6,981 bases of DNA from the NCBI GenBank assembly GCA_913009475.1, contig CAJVYJ010000096.1, forward strand, positions 1 through 6,981. Reading direction: 5' to 3'. The position numbers and the translations under genes are program-made. This stretch comes from an uncultured Actinomycetes bacterium. GTDB taxonomy: Bacteria > Actinomycetota > Aquicultoria > CAJVYJ01. Below, one piece after another: positions 1 through 6,675 of the stretch. The notes under the pieces are model-generated. The model was not told where the DNA came from. It saw only the letters and a program-made list of their open reading frames with translations, and did not search any database. Numbering within the stretch: the stretch's first letter is position 1; each line of letters begins with the position of its first letter.

Positions 1-651
1 CCTAACTATGGCCTCAAATCCTGCCTGGTCAAAGTTAGAAACAAACTTGATGCCGTCGCTGTTGACTTCATCTACGGGTAACGCATCCCGTTTGTCATAG
101 AGATTACGCCGCAAATACTCCAACGTTGAGAATGCCCGGGCTTCCTCACCCCTATCAGTTAATACATGAGCACTTAACTTTTGAGTATGATGATCAAAAC
201 AGAGATAGACTGACATCACCATCATCAAACAATCCGGAATATTTAAATCATCATCAGCTTGGTTGGGGATTCTTTCAATATAACGACCCACATCATAGCT
301 TAAATAACCAAAAGCGCTGCCCGGGAAGTTGCTATCGCCGTTAATATGATAATTTTCCATTAACGAAAATATCTCATCCAACGGATTGCCGCCGCCGCTG
401 AATGAACGGCCGTCTTTTATCAACTGTGATGACCCGTTCTTGCTCCGATAAATCATTTTGGGCTTTATGCCAATAAAGGAACGCCCGGACACACGCTTAC
501 CGCCGGCTACGCTCTCCAATAAAAAACTGTACGGCGAATAGAGGCGTTCATAAGCCGCTAACGGCTCCCGCCAGTCGAGCTCAAAAGAGAGCATCGTCAA
601 TTGCTTAATATCTTTTTTTAATTTCTTTCCCAGTACGGAAGGATAGCGCAC
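1..651 (-). CDS. pabB: PabB-like aminodeoxychorismate synthase component I, N-terminal part (3' end beyond window)
   Basis: This is the N-terminal 217 codons of a chorismate-utilising aminotransferase subunit (PabB/TrpE superfamily). PabB makes 4-amino-4-deoxychorismate from chorismate and ammonia in the cytoplasm, for folate synthesis. Visible family motifs are FLLESVAGG (residues 43-51), SGRSFIGIKP (55-64), GYLSYDVGRYIERIP (115-129), DDDLNIPD (133-140) and FDHH (152-155). NFDQAGFEAIV (206-216) is the usual run-in to the chorismate-binding domain, which lies outside the window. The start is GTG at 651, with a strong AAAGGAG five bases upstream. An in-frame ATG at 726 lies inside the riboswitch aptamer and has no good ribosome site. 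The protein motifs alone do not separate PabB from TrpE. GYLSYD..RYIE resembles my recollection of Bacillus PabB, and the folate-sensing riboswitch in front makes PabB the better call. The family is usually about 450-500 residues, so roughly half is missing because of the window edge, not a mutation. Confidence 0.8.
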   Translation of the reverse strand, partial: MRYPSVLGKKLKKDIKQLTMLSFELDWREPLAAYERLYSPYSFLLESVAGGKRVSGRSFIGIKPKMIYRSKNGSSQLIKDGRSFSGGGNPLDEIFSLMENYHINGDSNFPGSAFGYLSYDVGRYIERIPNQADDDLNIPDCLMMVMSVYLCFDHHTQKLSAHVLTDRGEEARAFSTLEYLRRNLYDKRDALPVDEVNSDGIKFVSNFDQAGFEAIVR

Positions 652-656
652 AGCTT

Positions 657-689
657 CTCCTTTGGTTGGGCAGATGCGCCACCAAAGGA
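657..689 (-). promoter_or_regulatory. SD-sequestering hairpin (expression platform of the THF riboswitch)
   Basis: In the minus-strand RNA, UCCUUUGGU (689-681) pairs perfectly with ACCAAAGGA (666-658) across a 14-base loop. This buries the AAAGGAG ribosome site (663-657) of the GTG start at 651. A competing small hairpin, AGGAA (699-695) with UUCCU (690-686), would take away part of the 5' arm and free the site. The pattern fits a switch acting on translation rather than a terminator, since no U-tract follows. Which fold is favoured by ligand is inferred: folate binding should repress. Confidence 0.7.
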
Positions 690-702
690 AAAAGTTCCTA
701 AG

Positions 703-798
703 AGGTGAGCGGACGCGAAACCGCATCGCAGATTATCTCTTTCGTCTGGAGGCAACGTCCCATCCTCCAACACTTTACGCGCGGCTTCTACTCTGCCT
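703..798 (-). promoter_or_regulatory. Tetrahydrofolate (THF) riboswitch aptamer
   Basis: The minus-strand RNA matches, from memory, the layout and conserved blocks of the THF-I riboswitch. These are GAGUAGA near the 5' end (793-787), GCGUAAAGUG (780-771), GGGACGUUGCC (761-751), ACGAA (745-741) and GCGUCCGCUC (716-707). The helices can be drawn directly. P1 is AG (794-793) with CU (709-708) plus AGG (798-796) with CCU (705-703). P2 is GAAGCCGC (788-781) with GCGGUUUC (724-717), eight pairs including one G-U. P3 is UGGAGG (769-764) with CCUCCA (752-747). A small hairpin is AGA (740-738) with UCU (732-730). The aptamer sits between htpX and the PabB-like gene. Reduced folate is the known ligand of the class. 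P1 is interrupted and weaker than the other helices, so its exact edges are uncertain. Confidence 0.88.
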
Positions 799-811
799 GT
801 CAATTCAGGTT

Positions 812-817
812 ATCATA
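812..817 (-). promoter_or_regulatory. Possible -10 box for the riboswitch/pabB transcript
   Basis: TATGAT at 817-812 would start transcription near 805, just before the aptamer. No convincing -35 box lies 16-18 bases upstream, so the promoter is weak or absent. Read-through from lemA-htpX is the alternative. Confidence 0.3.
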
Positions 818-855
818 ATTTCCAGCGGCTTTCAAACATAGCTACGATCTCTTGA

Positions 856-1776
856 CTATGACCCCGATTTTGATTTTTTCGCTCCTGCCCCCATCGCCTT
901 TAAGCGGGCGATGCGATCCGCGATCGGCGGATGAGTGTCGAATAGGTTGTTAAGCCGGTTGGCATGTTCTTTCAAGGGGTTGACGATATACATATGAGCG
1001 GTGGCTTTATTGGCGACTTCCAGCGGTTCGGTATCCGCTGCTAATTTCTTAAGCGCCCCCGCCAAGCCGGGCGGATATCTGGTTAGCAGAGCCCCATTGG
1101 CGTCCGCCAAATACTCGCGCTGCCGTGATACCGCCAGCCTAATAAGTTGAGCGATTATTGGCGCCAGTATGGCCAGAATAATGCCGACAATCATTATAAA
1201 GATACCGAAACCGCCGTTATTATTATCGCGATCACGCGTTCCGCCCCAAAAAAAACTTCTCAGCAGCCAATCGGATAAAAGAGCTATGGCACCAACTAAG
1301 ACTACCGTTATACTTGATAATCTAATATCATAATTTTTGATATGGCTCATCTCGTGGGCAACTACGCCTTCCAACTCCAGACGATCGAGCTTTTCCAACA
1401 AGCCGGTCGTTATAGCCATGGCCGCGTGTTCAGGATCGCGACCGGTTGCAAAAGCGTTGGGAGCGGAATCATTGATAACATACATCTTCGGAGTGGGAAG
1501 GCCGGCGGCAATAGCCAGACCCTCGACACTATTATAAAGATGAGGATATTCCTGCTTATCGACCGGCCGCGCACCGCTGATTTTTAATACGATTTTATCG
1601 CTGTAATAAAAGCTGGTAAAAGTCATAGCGCCTGCGACAATCAAAGCGATAACTACGCCCGCCGGACCAAAATAAGTCAGCGTGCTGAATATATAGCCTA
1701 GAGCCGCCAGTAGAATAACAAAGAGGATAATCAGCAGCCATGATCGCCGCTTATTTGCGGAAATTTGCTTATACAT
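856..1776 (-). CDS. htpX: HtpX-like membrane zinc metalloprotease (M48)
   Basis: This 306-residue protein fits the HtpX family, whose members are membrane-bound proteases that clip misfolded membrane proteins at the cytoplasmic side. Two hydrophobic segments open the protein (about 11-31 and 36-56). The zinc site HEMSH is at 141-145, and the likely third ligand is Glu221 in SRQREYLADA (217-226). Two more hydrophobic stretches (about 153-170 and 190-214) lie between them. FDTHPP (279-284), near the C-terminus, is also typical of the family. All catalytic residues are present and the length is normal. The gene begins 21 bp after the lemA stop with only a weak ribosome site (AGCGGG), so coupling to lemA from one transcript is likely. 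LemA and HtpX genes are commonly adjacent. The tail after residue 295 is Lys/Gly/Ser-rich and not informative. Confidence 0.93.
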   Translation of the reverse strand: MYKQISANKRRSWLLIILFVILLAALGYIFSTLTYFGPAGVVIALIVAGAMTFTSFYYSDKIVLKISGARPVDKQEYPHLYNSVEGLAIAAGLPTPKMYVINDSAPNAFATGRDPEHAAMAITTGLLEKLDRLELEGVVAHEMSHIKNYDIRLSSITVVLVGAIALLSDWLLRSFFWGGTRDRDNNNGGFGIFIMIVGIILAILAPIIAQLIRLAVSRQREYLADANGALLTRYPPGLAGALKKLAADTEPLEVANKATAHMYIVNPLKEHANRLNNLFDTHPPIADRIARLKAMGAGAKKSKSGS

Positions 1777-1797
1777 GATAGGGCTTACCCGCTAACT

Positions 1798-2370
1798 TTA
1801 GCTTTTATTTTCTTGTCCGCCGGCGTTAAAATCAACTTTTACCGGTTCACGAGCTACATCTTCAGTCTCAAAATACTCGCGCGGGCCGAAAGAAAACATC
1901 GATGCCATAATATTTCCAGGAAATGCCTGAGTAGCGGTATTGTAACTCATAACACTATCGTTATAGAATTGGCGCGAAAACGCAATTTTACTTTCTGTCC
2001 CAGCCAGCTCTTCCTGCAACATTAAAAAATTCTGGTTGGCTTTCAAATCGGGATAATTTTCCGCTACGGCAAAAAGTGAACGTAGAGTGCCGGTCAGCAT
2101 ATTTTCCGCTTTCGCCTGTTCACCAACAGCGCCGGCACTAACCGCTTGCGAACGGGCGTTAGTTACTTTGGTAAAAACCTCTTTTTCGTGGCCGGCATAT
2201 CCCTTAACGGTTTTCACCAGATTAGGTATCAGATCATAGCGCCGCTTGAGTTGCACATCGATTTGATGCCAAGCGTTATCCACCCGATTTTTTAAGACTA
2301 CCAAGCGATTATATAATATGATAAAAACTATAACTAAAATTATCAAAACAATTATGATGCCAATAGCCAT
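1798..2370 (-). CDS. lemA: LemA family membrane protein
   Basis: This is a protein of about 190 residues with one N-terminal membrane segment (about residues 3-21), followed by the helical LemA core. Recognisable blocks are YNRLVVLKNRVDNAWHQIDV, RRYDLIPNLVKTVKGYAGHE, a NARSQAV stretch, FAVAENYPDLKAN and ESKIAFSRQFYND. The core ends near MFSFGPREYFE. The N-terminus probably faces outside, with the helical domain held at the membrane. The molecular role of LemA is not settled, but it often accompanies HtpX, as it does here. GGAGG at 2377-2381 sits six bases before the ATG at 2370 and only three before an adjacent ATG at 2373, so I chose 2370. Length and motifs are normal for the family. It is the first gene of the lemA-htpX operon. 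Confidence 0.93.
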   Translation of the reverse strand: MAIGIIIVLIILVIVFIILYNRLVVLKNRVDNAWHQIDVQLKRRYDLIPNLVKTVKGYAGHEKEVFTKVTNARSQAVSAGAVGEQAKAENMLTGTLRSLFAVAENYPDLKANQNFLMLQEELAGTESKIAFSRQFYNDSVMSYNTATQAFPGNIMASMFSFGPREYFETEDVAREPVKVDFNAGGQENKS

Positions 2371-2418
2371 CATTTACCTCCAAAATATAAGTTTTCCTAA
2401 TAACAAATTACTTATTGA

Positions 2419-2447
2419 ATCTTATGGTGACGCTAATTAATTGTCAA
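2419..2447 (-). promoter_or_regulatory. Sigma-70/sigma-A type promoter for lemA-htpX
   Basis: A perfect -35 TTGACA (2447-2442) and a -10 TAAGAT (2424-2419) are separated by exactly 17 bases. The start of transcription would be near 2412, giving a leader of about 42 bases before the lemA ATG. It lies in the short gap after the transpeptidase gene, so lemA-htpX is probably expressed independently of it. Confidence 0.8.
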
Positions 2448-2462
2448 ACGCTATCCGACTAA

Positions 2463-3770
2463 TTAATTTATAATATCGACGGGAATACCGGGCTCTACCA
2501 TCTCATACAACTGCTCAACATCGTGAATATACATACGAATACAGCCATGAGACGTGGAACGTCCGATACTGCCATTATTGTAAGTACCATGTATAAAGAT
2601 GGCGGGAATAGTAAGACCAATAGCCCTGGTACCTAAGGGATTGCCGGGACCAGGCGGAATCGACTTGGGCATAGAAACCGCCCAAGCGCTTTTGGGCGCT
2701 ATCCAGGTAGGATTCTTTTGTTTATACGTAGTACGAAAATGACCTCTCGGTGTCGGGTGTGTAGGCATGCCGACAGCGATCGGATAAACTTTCAATAACC
2801 CGCCGTTGCGAAAGAAATACAGGCGATGTTCACCCCGGTTGATGACAATCCGCCGGGAATCGACGGTAAAAGTCCATGCCTGAACCAGAGTATGCCCGGC
2901 ATAATCGGTGGCTTCGATTTTCGCTTGATGAGAGCCGTCACTCAGTAAACCGCCAAGATATGATATATCTTTACTGTCAGAACCATCTTTCTCAACCGCC
3001 AGGGTGCCGTCGATCGAGAGCCGCATGACCCTCAAACCTGAATCCCCTTCAATTAACTTAACCGCTACTTTAGGAGATTGGGACCTAACGGTCGCTCCGT
3101 CCGCCGGCATAAACGATTCGATAGTAGGAGTTGTTTCATCTTTAATTATCGGGATAACAACCGTACGCAAATTACCTACCCTATCGGCTGCTGTTAAAAG
3201 TAGTTTATTTTTATTTTTCAATCCGGTTAGGTGAAGATTGAAGTTGCCGTTATTTTTAACCTTGAAAGATGATAGTAATTTACCATTAAGATCAGCCCTA
3301 ACATCAGCACCCGGCTCACTCTTTCCTTTTAAAATATAATCGGCGGCCGGCGTAACTACAAATGCCGCGTTATCGCCGATTGATATTGACGGCGGCTCGG
3401 TATCGATTATAAATTCCCAACGAGTTTTAACTTTTCTGGAAACGACAACATTATAATTTAACTCGGCTTCAACCAGATGTTTCCCCTGAGACAGCTTGGC
3501 ATTGGATACAAACGTAAAACCCAGTTCATTGGTTTTTATCTGCTTGGTAATATCTTTACCATCGAGAAATACTTTGACTTTATTGAGATGAACACCGGGA
3601 ACCATGTTCCAGACAGCTGATATCTTTGGCTGGTCATTAGTGATATAAGTAGATTTTTCCGGAGAGATAGTGACAAAATGATCGGCTGAGGCAAAAACAA
3701 CGCCCCAACTACCGAGCAGGATAGCGATTATTACCATCGCAATTAAGACGGCTTTTTTTATCGTAGACAC
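2463..3770 (-). CDS. Exported L,D-transpeptidase with Ig-like repeats and C-terminal YkuD domain
   Basis: This 435-residue protein is predicted to cross-link or remodel peptidoglycan outside the membrane. YkuD enzymes form 3-3 cross-links using a catalytic cysteine. An N-terminal signal or anchor occupies residues 1-29 (KK, then a hydrophobic run ending ASA). Residues about 32-305 form three beta-rich, Ig-like segments, with breaks near IIDTEPPSIS (121-130) and DETTPTIESF (211-220). These probably act as a spacer or wall-binding stalk. The catalytic domain covers about 307-435. It contains the strand RRIVINRGEHRLYFF, IHGT (403-406) and SHGCIRM (417-423), with His418 and Cys420 in the active-site motif. 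The domain looks complete. The start is GTG at 3770. The AGAAGG ahead of it directly abuts the start codon, so the start is less certain than the body. An internal ATG at 3737 would shorten the signal sequence. The gene has its own promoter. Confidence 0.88.
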   Translation of the reverse strand: MSTIKKAVLIAMVIIAILLGSWGVVFASADHFVTISPEKSTYITNDQPKISAVWNMVPGVHLNKVKVFLDGKDITKQIKTNELGFTFVSNAKLSQGKHLVEAELNYNVVVSRKVKTRWEFIIDTEPPSISIGDNAAFVVTPAADYILKGKSEPGADVRADLNGKLLSSFKVKNNGNFNLHLTGLKNKNKLLLTAADRVGNLRTVVIPIIKDETTPTIESFMPADGATVRSQSPKVAVKLIEGDSGLRVMRLSIDGTLAVEKDGSDSKDISYLGGLLSDGSHQAKIEATDYAGHTLVQAWTFTVDSRRIVINRGEHRLYFFRNGGLLKVYPIAVGMPTHPTPRGHFRTTYKQKNPTWIAPKSAWAVSMPKSIPPGPGNPLGTRAIGLTIPAIFIHGTYNNGSIGRSTSHGCIRMYIHDVEQLYEMVEPGIPVDIIN

Positions 3771-3790
3771 CCTTCTATGCTTTGCTGATT

Positions 3791-3819
3791 ATTTTAATTG
3801 TAATACTCTCTTTTATCAA
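3791..3819 (-). promoter_or_regulatory. Sigma-70/sigma-A type promoter for the L,D-transpeptidase
   Basis: The -35 TTGATA (3819-3814) and -10 TAAAAT (3796-3791) are 17 bases apart. Transcription would begin near 3784, leaving a leader of only about 14 bases. The rest of the gap (3820-4027) is AT-rich. I see no gene or convincing terminator in it, only a 7-base G run on the minus strand (3864-3870) and a weak inverted repeat at 4002-4019. Confidence 0.72.
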
Positions 3820-4027
3820 GTGATTTATTGTTTTATTAACTTAATTTAATTGTTTAGATTATTCCCCCCCTTACTTAGCGGCAAACAATCATCTTAGGAA
3901 ATTTTAAACAAAGTATTAATCGCGTATGTTACCATTTTTATTGAAATAATAAAAGCAAACAGCAACCTTTACGCTATCTATCAGCTAACAATCCATCTAT
4001 ATGAACAAAAAATGGTTCACTTATTTC

Positions 4028-4510
4028 TTACTCTTGTATTATTATACTGACGATAGTACCGTTCGGTCTTCGAACTGAGGAAACGGCTTGAAACATAATT
4101 TGCGCCAAGGGCAAGCCGCCGCGAGCACGAACAAAAAACATCGTCAGGAACTCATCTTTTTTAATCTCCAGCCGCCACCCTTTAGTTTTCATTTCTCTTT
4201 CATAAAAAGCTGATACCGCCCCAAGATCAGCCGCGGCTCTATAAGCTAAGAAATAAGTTATTCTTCGACCGGCCACTCGCCGTTGATAAACGATTCTCAC
4301 ACTCTTCGGATACCTGGGTATGGTCTTGAAATCATGGCCGCGCACATCTCTATTGTGATATTTGGTTAAAACGGCAACGTTGTAATTAAAATTTTCCGCG
4401 CCGGTCAAGGCCGGACGCGCCAATCGACAGCCCGATAATAAGATTGCCAATGCCACGCCTATTAATAATACGTGCCGGTGTCGGTAATACTTACCTGGCG
4501 GGAATATCAA
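4028..4510 (-). CDS. Small predicted lipoprotein at the end of the Tad-like cluster
   Basis: I do not recognise a named family. The N-terminus has a basic stretch (KYYRHRH), a hydrophobic run and the lipobox LLSGC. This predicts cleavage by signal peptidase II and lipid attachment at Cys28, counted from a TTG start at 4510. The mature part (about 132 residues) has the pattern IPRYPKSV, then AVSAFYEREMKTKGW, then FLTMFF and a closing beta-strand IVSIIIQE. This outline of a YP motif, a helix ending in GW and then beta-strands is seen in various small bacterial lipoproteins of unknown role. The reading frame is open back to an ATG at 4579, which would put 23 extra residues ahead of the signal sequence and overlap the upstream gene by 89 bp. 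The TTG at 4510 overlaps by only 20 bp and gives a normal signal peptide, so I prefer it. Its position suggests a pilus- or envelope-associated role. Confidence 0.68.
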   Translation of the reverse strand: MIFPPGKYYRHRHVLLIGVALAILLSGCRLARPALTGAENFNYNVAVLTKYHNRDVRGHDFKTIPRYPKSVRIVYQRRVAGRRITYFLAYRAAADLGAVSAFYEREMKTKGWRLEIKKDEFLTMFFVRARGGLPLAQIMFQAVSSVRRPNGTIVSIIIQE

Positions 4511-4967
4511 AGATGACCCCGTTGTCCCATTTTTCGAATATGTAAGATTGCTTAACGGTAATTCGCGGACCCCAACCAAAGCCCGAAATGACCGGCTGAT
4601 GGTAACTGACGGTTATTCTTATGGGTTTTATGACCGCTTTGATTAAAGGCAGATTACTAACATTTGTAATTTTTACGTCAACGCGCTCCGTGTCGATCAG
4701 CGGATCAGCTGTCTTCATTATCCTTTTAACATAGTCGCTGACTTCTGGTCCATCCTTTACAACCGCCAAACGCCCGCCTTCCAAAGCGGCGCGAGCTACC
4801 AAAGCTTTCTTTTGGCCGGCACCCGCCAAACTAAAAACAGCCAGAGTTATAAATAACAGTAGCGGCATCACTATGGCCAGCTCCACCGCGGCCGTTCCCC
4901 GCTGATTGAAAAGCCCGTCGAAACCGCCGTAAGCCCGTCGAAACCGCCGTTTAAAGTTGAAAGCCAT
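4491..4967 (-). CDS. TadE-like pseudopilin (second copy)
   Basis: This is a TadE-type minor pseudopilin, 158 residues from the ATG at 4967. A basic leader (KRRFRR) precedes QRGTAAVELAIVMPLLL (22-38). That is the classic prepilin-like signal, with Gly24 before the predicted cleavage and Glu29 at +5. The hydrophobic helix runs to about residue 50, and a soluble mixed alpha/beta region follows. TadE proteins are processed by the prepilin peptidase TadV and help assemble Flp pili. The gene overlaps the end of the upstream Tad-like gene by 17 bp. That favours the ATG at 4967, although an ATG at 4988 and a TTG at 5000 are in frame. The best ribosome site, GGGAAG, is 13 bases away and so is imperfect. 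The leader is encoded by a 20-bp tandem repeat that puts the start codon in frame with the pilin signal. Confidence 0.8.
   Translation of the reverse strand: MAFNFKRRFRRAYGGFDGLFNQRGTAAVELAIVMPLLLFITLAVFSLAGAGQKKALVARAALEGGRLAVVKDGPEVSDYVKRIMKTADPLIDTERVDVKITNVSNLPLIKAVIKPIRITVSYHQPVISGFGWGPRITVKQSYIFEKWDNGVIFDIPAR
4911..4950. repeat. Exact tandem repeat, 2 x 20 bp
   Basis: The unit aagcccgtcgaaaccgccgt occurs twice with no mismatch (4911-4930 and 4931-4950). It falls inside the N-terminal codons of the second TadE-like gene and abuts the stop codon of the preceding gene. Because 20 is not a multiple of three, the two copies are read in different frames (RRFRRA, then GGFDGL). Confidence 0.97.
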
Positions 4968-6234
4968 CGGGTACCATCTGCTTCCCATATTTTTTTTCAA
5001 GCTTATGAATGGTACTGAGCATTTTTCTTACTTTGCCGACCAAGCCACCCAGCTGTGAGTCGATTGTATTGCGGGTAACTTTTTTTGTATTGGTTAAAAC
5101 CGGACGCGTTTCCGTAATTTTCGGCGGTACCAGATTTATCTTTTTTAAGCCTTTGACTAAATACCGGCCGATAAAACCGTATTTCCCCCCTAAACGGTCT
5201 ACTTTGCGACCAAAAATATTAAGCGCGTCCAATAACCAAGTTAACGCCCCGCCGGTTTGGGCTAAAACCGGAGTGCCGGCAAATAAATTCTTGATGGCGT
5301 CTTGGCCCACAACAATACCGGCTCCCCCTGACTGGACTTTGGCCGCGGAGACCGCGATATTAAAGCCGGTCTTCTGTCCACCGAGCCAAGAGCTAAAAGG
5401 TATATCGGTGCTTTGATGGACGACAATAGCTACCAATCCATCTTGGCCCGCTTTAAAATATTTACCTCGTTTGGCTTCAAGCGCGTCAAGTTCTTTGGAC
5501 CATTTATTGCGCGAGGAAGTCAGGCCGCCAACGCGGCCGCTCTTTTTACGTCCCGCACGCAGCAGCTCGATTATCTTTTCATCACGCCTGATCTCATCAG
5601 CCGACAGACCCTGCTTTTTCAGATAATTCTTTCGTTGATAATATGCTATCCAGACCTTATCCATCACCATTCTGGCCCGACCTATCTCCCGACTTCGCGC
5701 CTCAATACGCCCTTTTAATGACCTCTCAGCCGCGGTCGGCGGCGGAGCTTGAAGACGCATAGGAAACGGTACGGCCAAGCCATAATAGCCGTTGGTATTA
5801 TTAGCTTGAATATAGGCGATACTGTTGCCGACAGCGTAAACAGGTGCTATCTCCTTAACCACTTCTTTGGCCTCATAAAGCCCATCCATAGCGGAGCTGG
5901 TCGCTGTTTGAAAATTAACCGGTATCTCATAAAGCCCGGAAACCGAACCTAAACTGGCAATATCGGCAATAGTTACCGTAGTGTACAGAACATCCAGGAT
6001 AAAATTGCGCAACCAAATAATAAAATTGATAATCTCAATCGTCTGAGTTGATTTGGCCAAAACATTAGCACCCGCCAACGCTGCTGAATCAGCTGCCGCC
6101 TGTTGGTTGGTGCTCTCAATCGATAATGAACTAATCGCCAGTGATGTCATCAGTAAGGCCATGATAAGCAGGATTACACCAGCCACAAAGGGAAGTGTTT
6201 GAGCTTCTTGGTCGCGCACCAGTTTTAATATCAT
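4951..6234 (-). CDS. Tad/TadG-like membrane-anchored pilus-assembly protein
   Basis: This 427-residue protein has an N-terminal region matching the putative Flp pilus-assembly 'Tad' domain. A short basic leader is followed by a hydrophobic helix (about 14-38), and then QQAAADSAALAGANVLA (44-60), a hallmark of the domain. The rest is unlike any family I can name. There is a second moderately hydrophobic stretch (about 68-100), a central highly charged helical region rich in Arg/Lys/Glu (about 168-265), a Gly/Ala-rich part and a basic C-terminus. I see no von Willebrand A motif of the kind found in long TadG proteins. The leader ends EAQ rather than the usual Gly before the helix, so prepilin-peptidase cleavage is doubtful. 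The ATG at 6234 starts 6 bp after the upstream TadE stop, with a weak AGAG site four bases away, suggesting coupled translation. Its likely place is the cell envelope, in a pilus or secretion machine. Confidence 0.72.
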   Translation of the reverse strand: MILKLVRDQEAQTLPFVAGVILLIMALLMTSLAISSLSIESTNQQAAADSAALAGANVLAKSTQTIEIINFIIWLRNFILDVLYTTVTIADIASLGSVSGLYEIPVNFQTATSSAMDGLYEAKEVVKEIAPVYAVGNSIAYIQANNTNGYYGLAVPFPMRLQAPPPTAAERSLKGRIEARSREIGRARMVMDKVWIAYYQRKNYLKKQGLSADEIRRDEKIIELLRAGRKKSGRVGGLTSSRNKWSKELDALEAKRGKYFKAGQDGLVAIVVHQSTDIPFSSWLGGQKTGFNIAVSAAKVQSGGAGIVVGQDAIKNLFAGTPVLAQTGGALTWLLDALNIFGRKVDRLGGKYGFIGRYLVKGLKKINLVPPKITETRPVLTNTKKVTRNTIDSQLGGLVGKVRKMLSTIHKLEKKYGKQMVPDGFQL

Positions 6235-6240
6235 ATTTCT

Positions 6241-6660
6241 CTAATCTTGTCCTAAATAAGGTTCTAGTTTGGCTATAGCGTTAACCGCGATTTTTATGCC
6301 GCCACTGCCGCCGCCGAGCATCACGGCTTGTTTGATTATAGGAAGGAGAGCTATCTCGGCACTGACCTTAACGCTGATCTCATCGCCGTTTTTAGTTATC
6401 TCCACTTGACGCTTTTTTTTAATATTATCCGGCCCTACCGGCAACAGCCGAGTTTGTTCCAGAGCAATATCCCGCGCTTTATAAAGCTCATTGGGGTAAA
6501 CGGCCGCTGAGCGCGCGGCAGTGAAAGCCGCGTTTTGCAAAATAATTTTAGCGTTGGTCAAAAATATTATTTGTAATATGCCGAACAATATTAATAATAA
6601 CAACGGCAATACCAGCACGAACTCAGTGATTACCGAACCGCTTTCATTATTTGCTATCAT
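6241..6660 (-). CDS. TadE-like pseudopilin (first copy)
   Basis: This is a TadE-type minor pseudopilin of 139 residues. The signal ESGSVITEFVLVLPLLLL (6-23) has Gly8 before the predicted cleavage site and Glu13 at +5. The hydrophobic helix extends to about residue 34, and QNAAFTAARSAAVYP (42-56) is the usual stretch after it. The C-terminal part is a small beta-rich domain with a Gly-rich turn (GGGSGG, about 116-121). TadE proteins are thought to be processed by TadV and to sit in the membrane during Flp pilus assembly. The start is the ATG at 6660, preceded by AGGAG (6674-6670) at a spacing of nine. A TTG at 6669 is in frame but touches the ribosome site, so it is unlikely. This is the first gene of the visible cluster and lies directly behind a structured non-coding region. 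Confidence 0.85.
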   Translation of the reverse strand: MIANNESGSVITEFVLVLPLLLLILFGILQIIFLTNAKIILQNAAFTAARSAAVYPNELYKARDIALEQTRLLPVGPDNIKKKRQVEITKNGDEISVKVSAEIALLPIIKQAVMLGGGSGGIKIAVNAIAKLEPYLGQD

Positions 6661-6675
6661 TATTATCAACTCCTA

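Noticed and set aside
618..803. Open frame of 61 codons with a TTG start, minus strand, between htpX and the PabB-like gene
   Set aside because: It lies across the THF aptamer and overlaps the start of the PabB-like gene. The bases are explained by RNA pairing, and it has no ribosome site.
813..839. Short frame MFESRWKL with one Trp codon, considered as a trp attenuation leader peptide
   Set aside because: It has only one Trp codon, no ribosome site, and probably lies at or before the transcription start. The folate riboswitch accounts for regulation.
651..850. T-box leader in front of the PabB/TrpE-like gene
   Set aside because: The T-box sequence (UGGNACCGCG) and the AGAGAG/GGUGGAA parts of stem I are missing. 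The THF riboswitch blocks fit better.
3855..3884. Second promoter-like pair (TTGCCG, 17 bases, TAATCT) upstream of the L,D-transpeptidase
   Set aside because: Both boxes are poor matches in AT-rich sequence, and a much better promoter lies closer to the gene.
4002..4019. Inverted repeat TGAAC...GTTCA after the lipoprotein gene, considered as a terminator
   Set aside because: The stem is only five AT-rich pairs. The T-run is in the loop instead of after the stem.
4001..4078. Plus-strand 25-codon frame starting MNKKWF
   Set aside because: It has no ribosome site and mostly overlaps the lipoprotein gene on the other strand. The length is within chance in an AT-rich region.
5009..5416. Long plus-strand frames opposite the Tad-like gene (also at 1337-1587, 3004-3234 and 5413-5718)
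   Set aside because: They are antisense to well-supported genes, show no family motif, and have no ribosome sites I could see.
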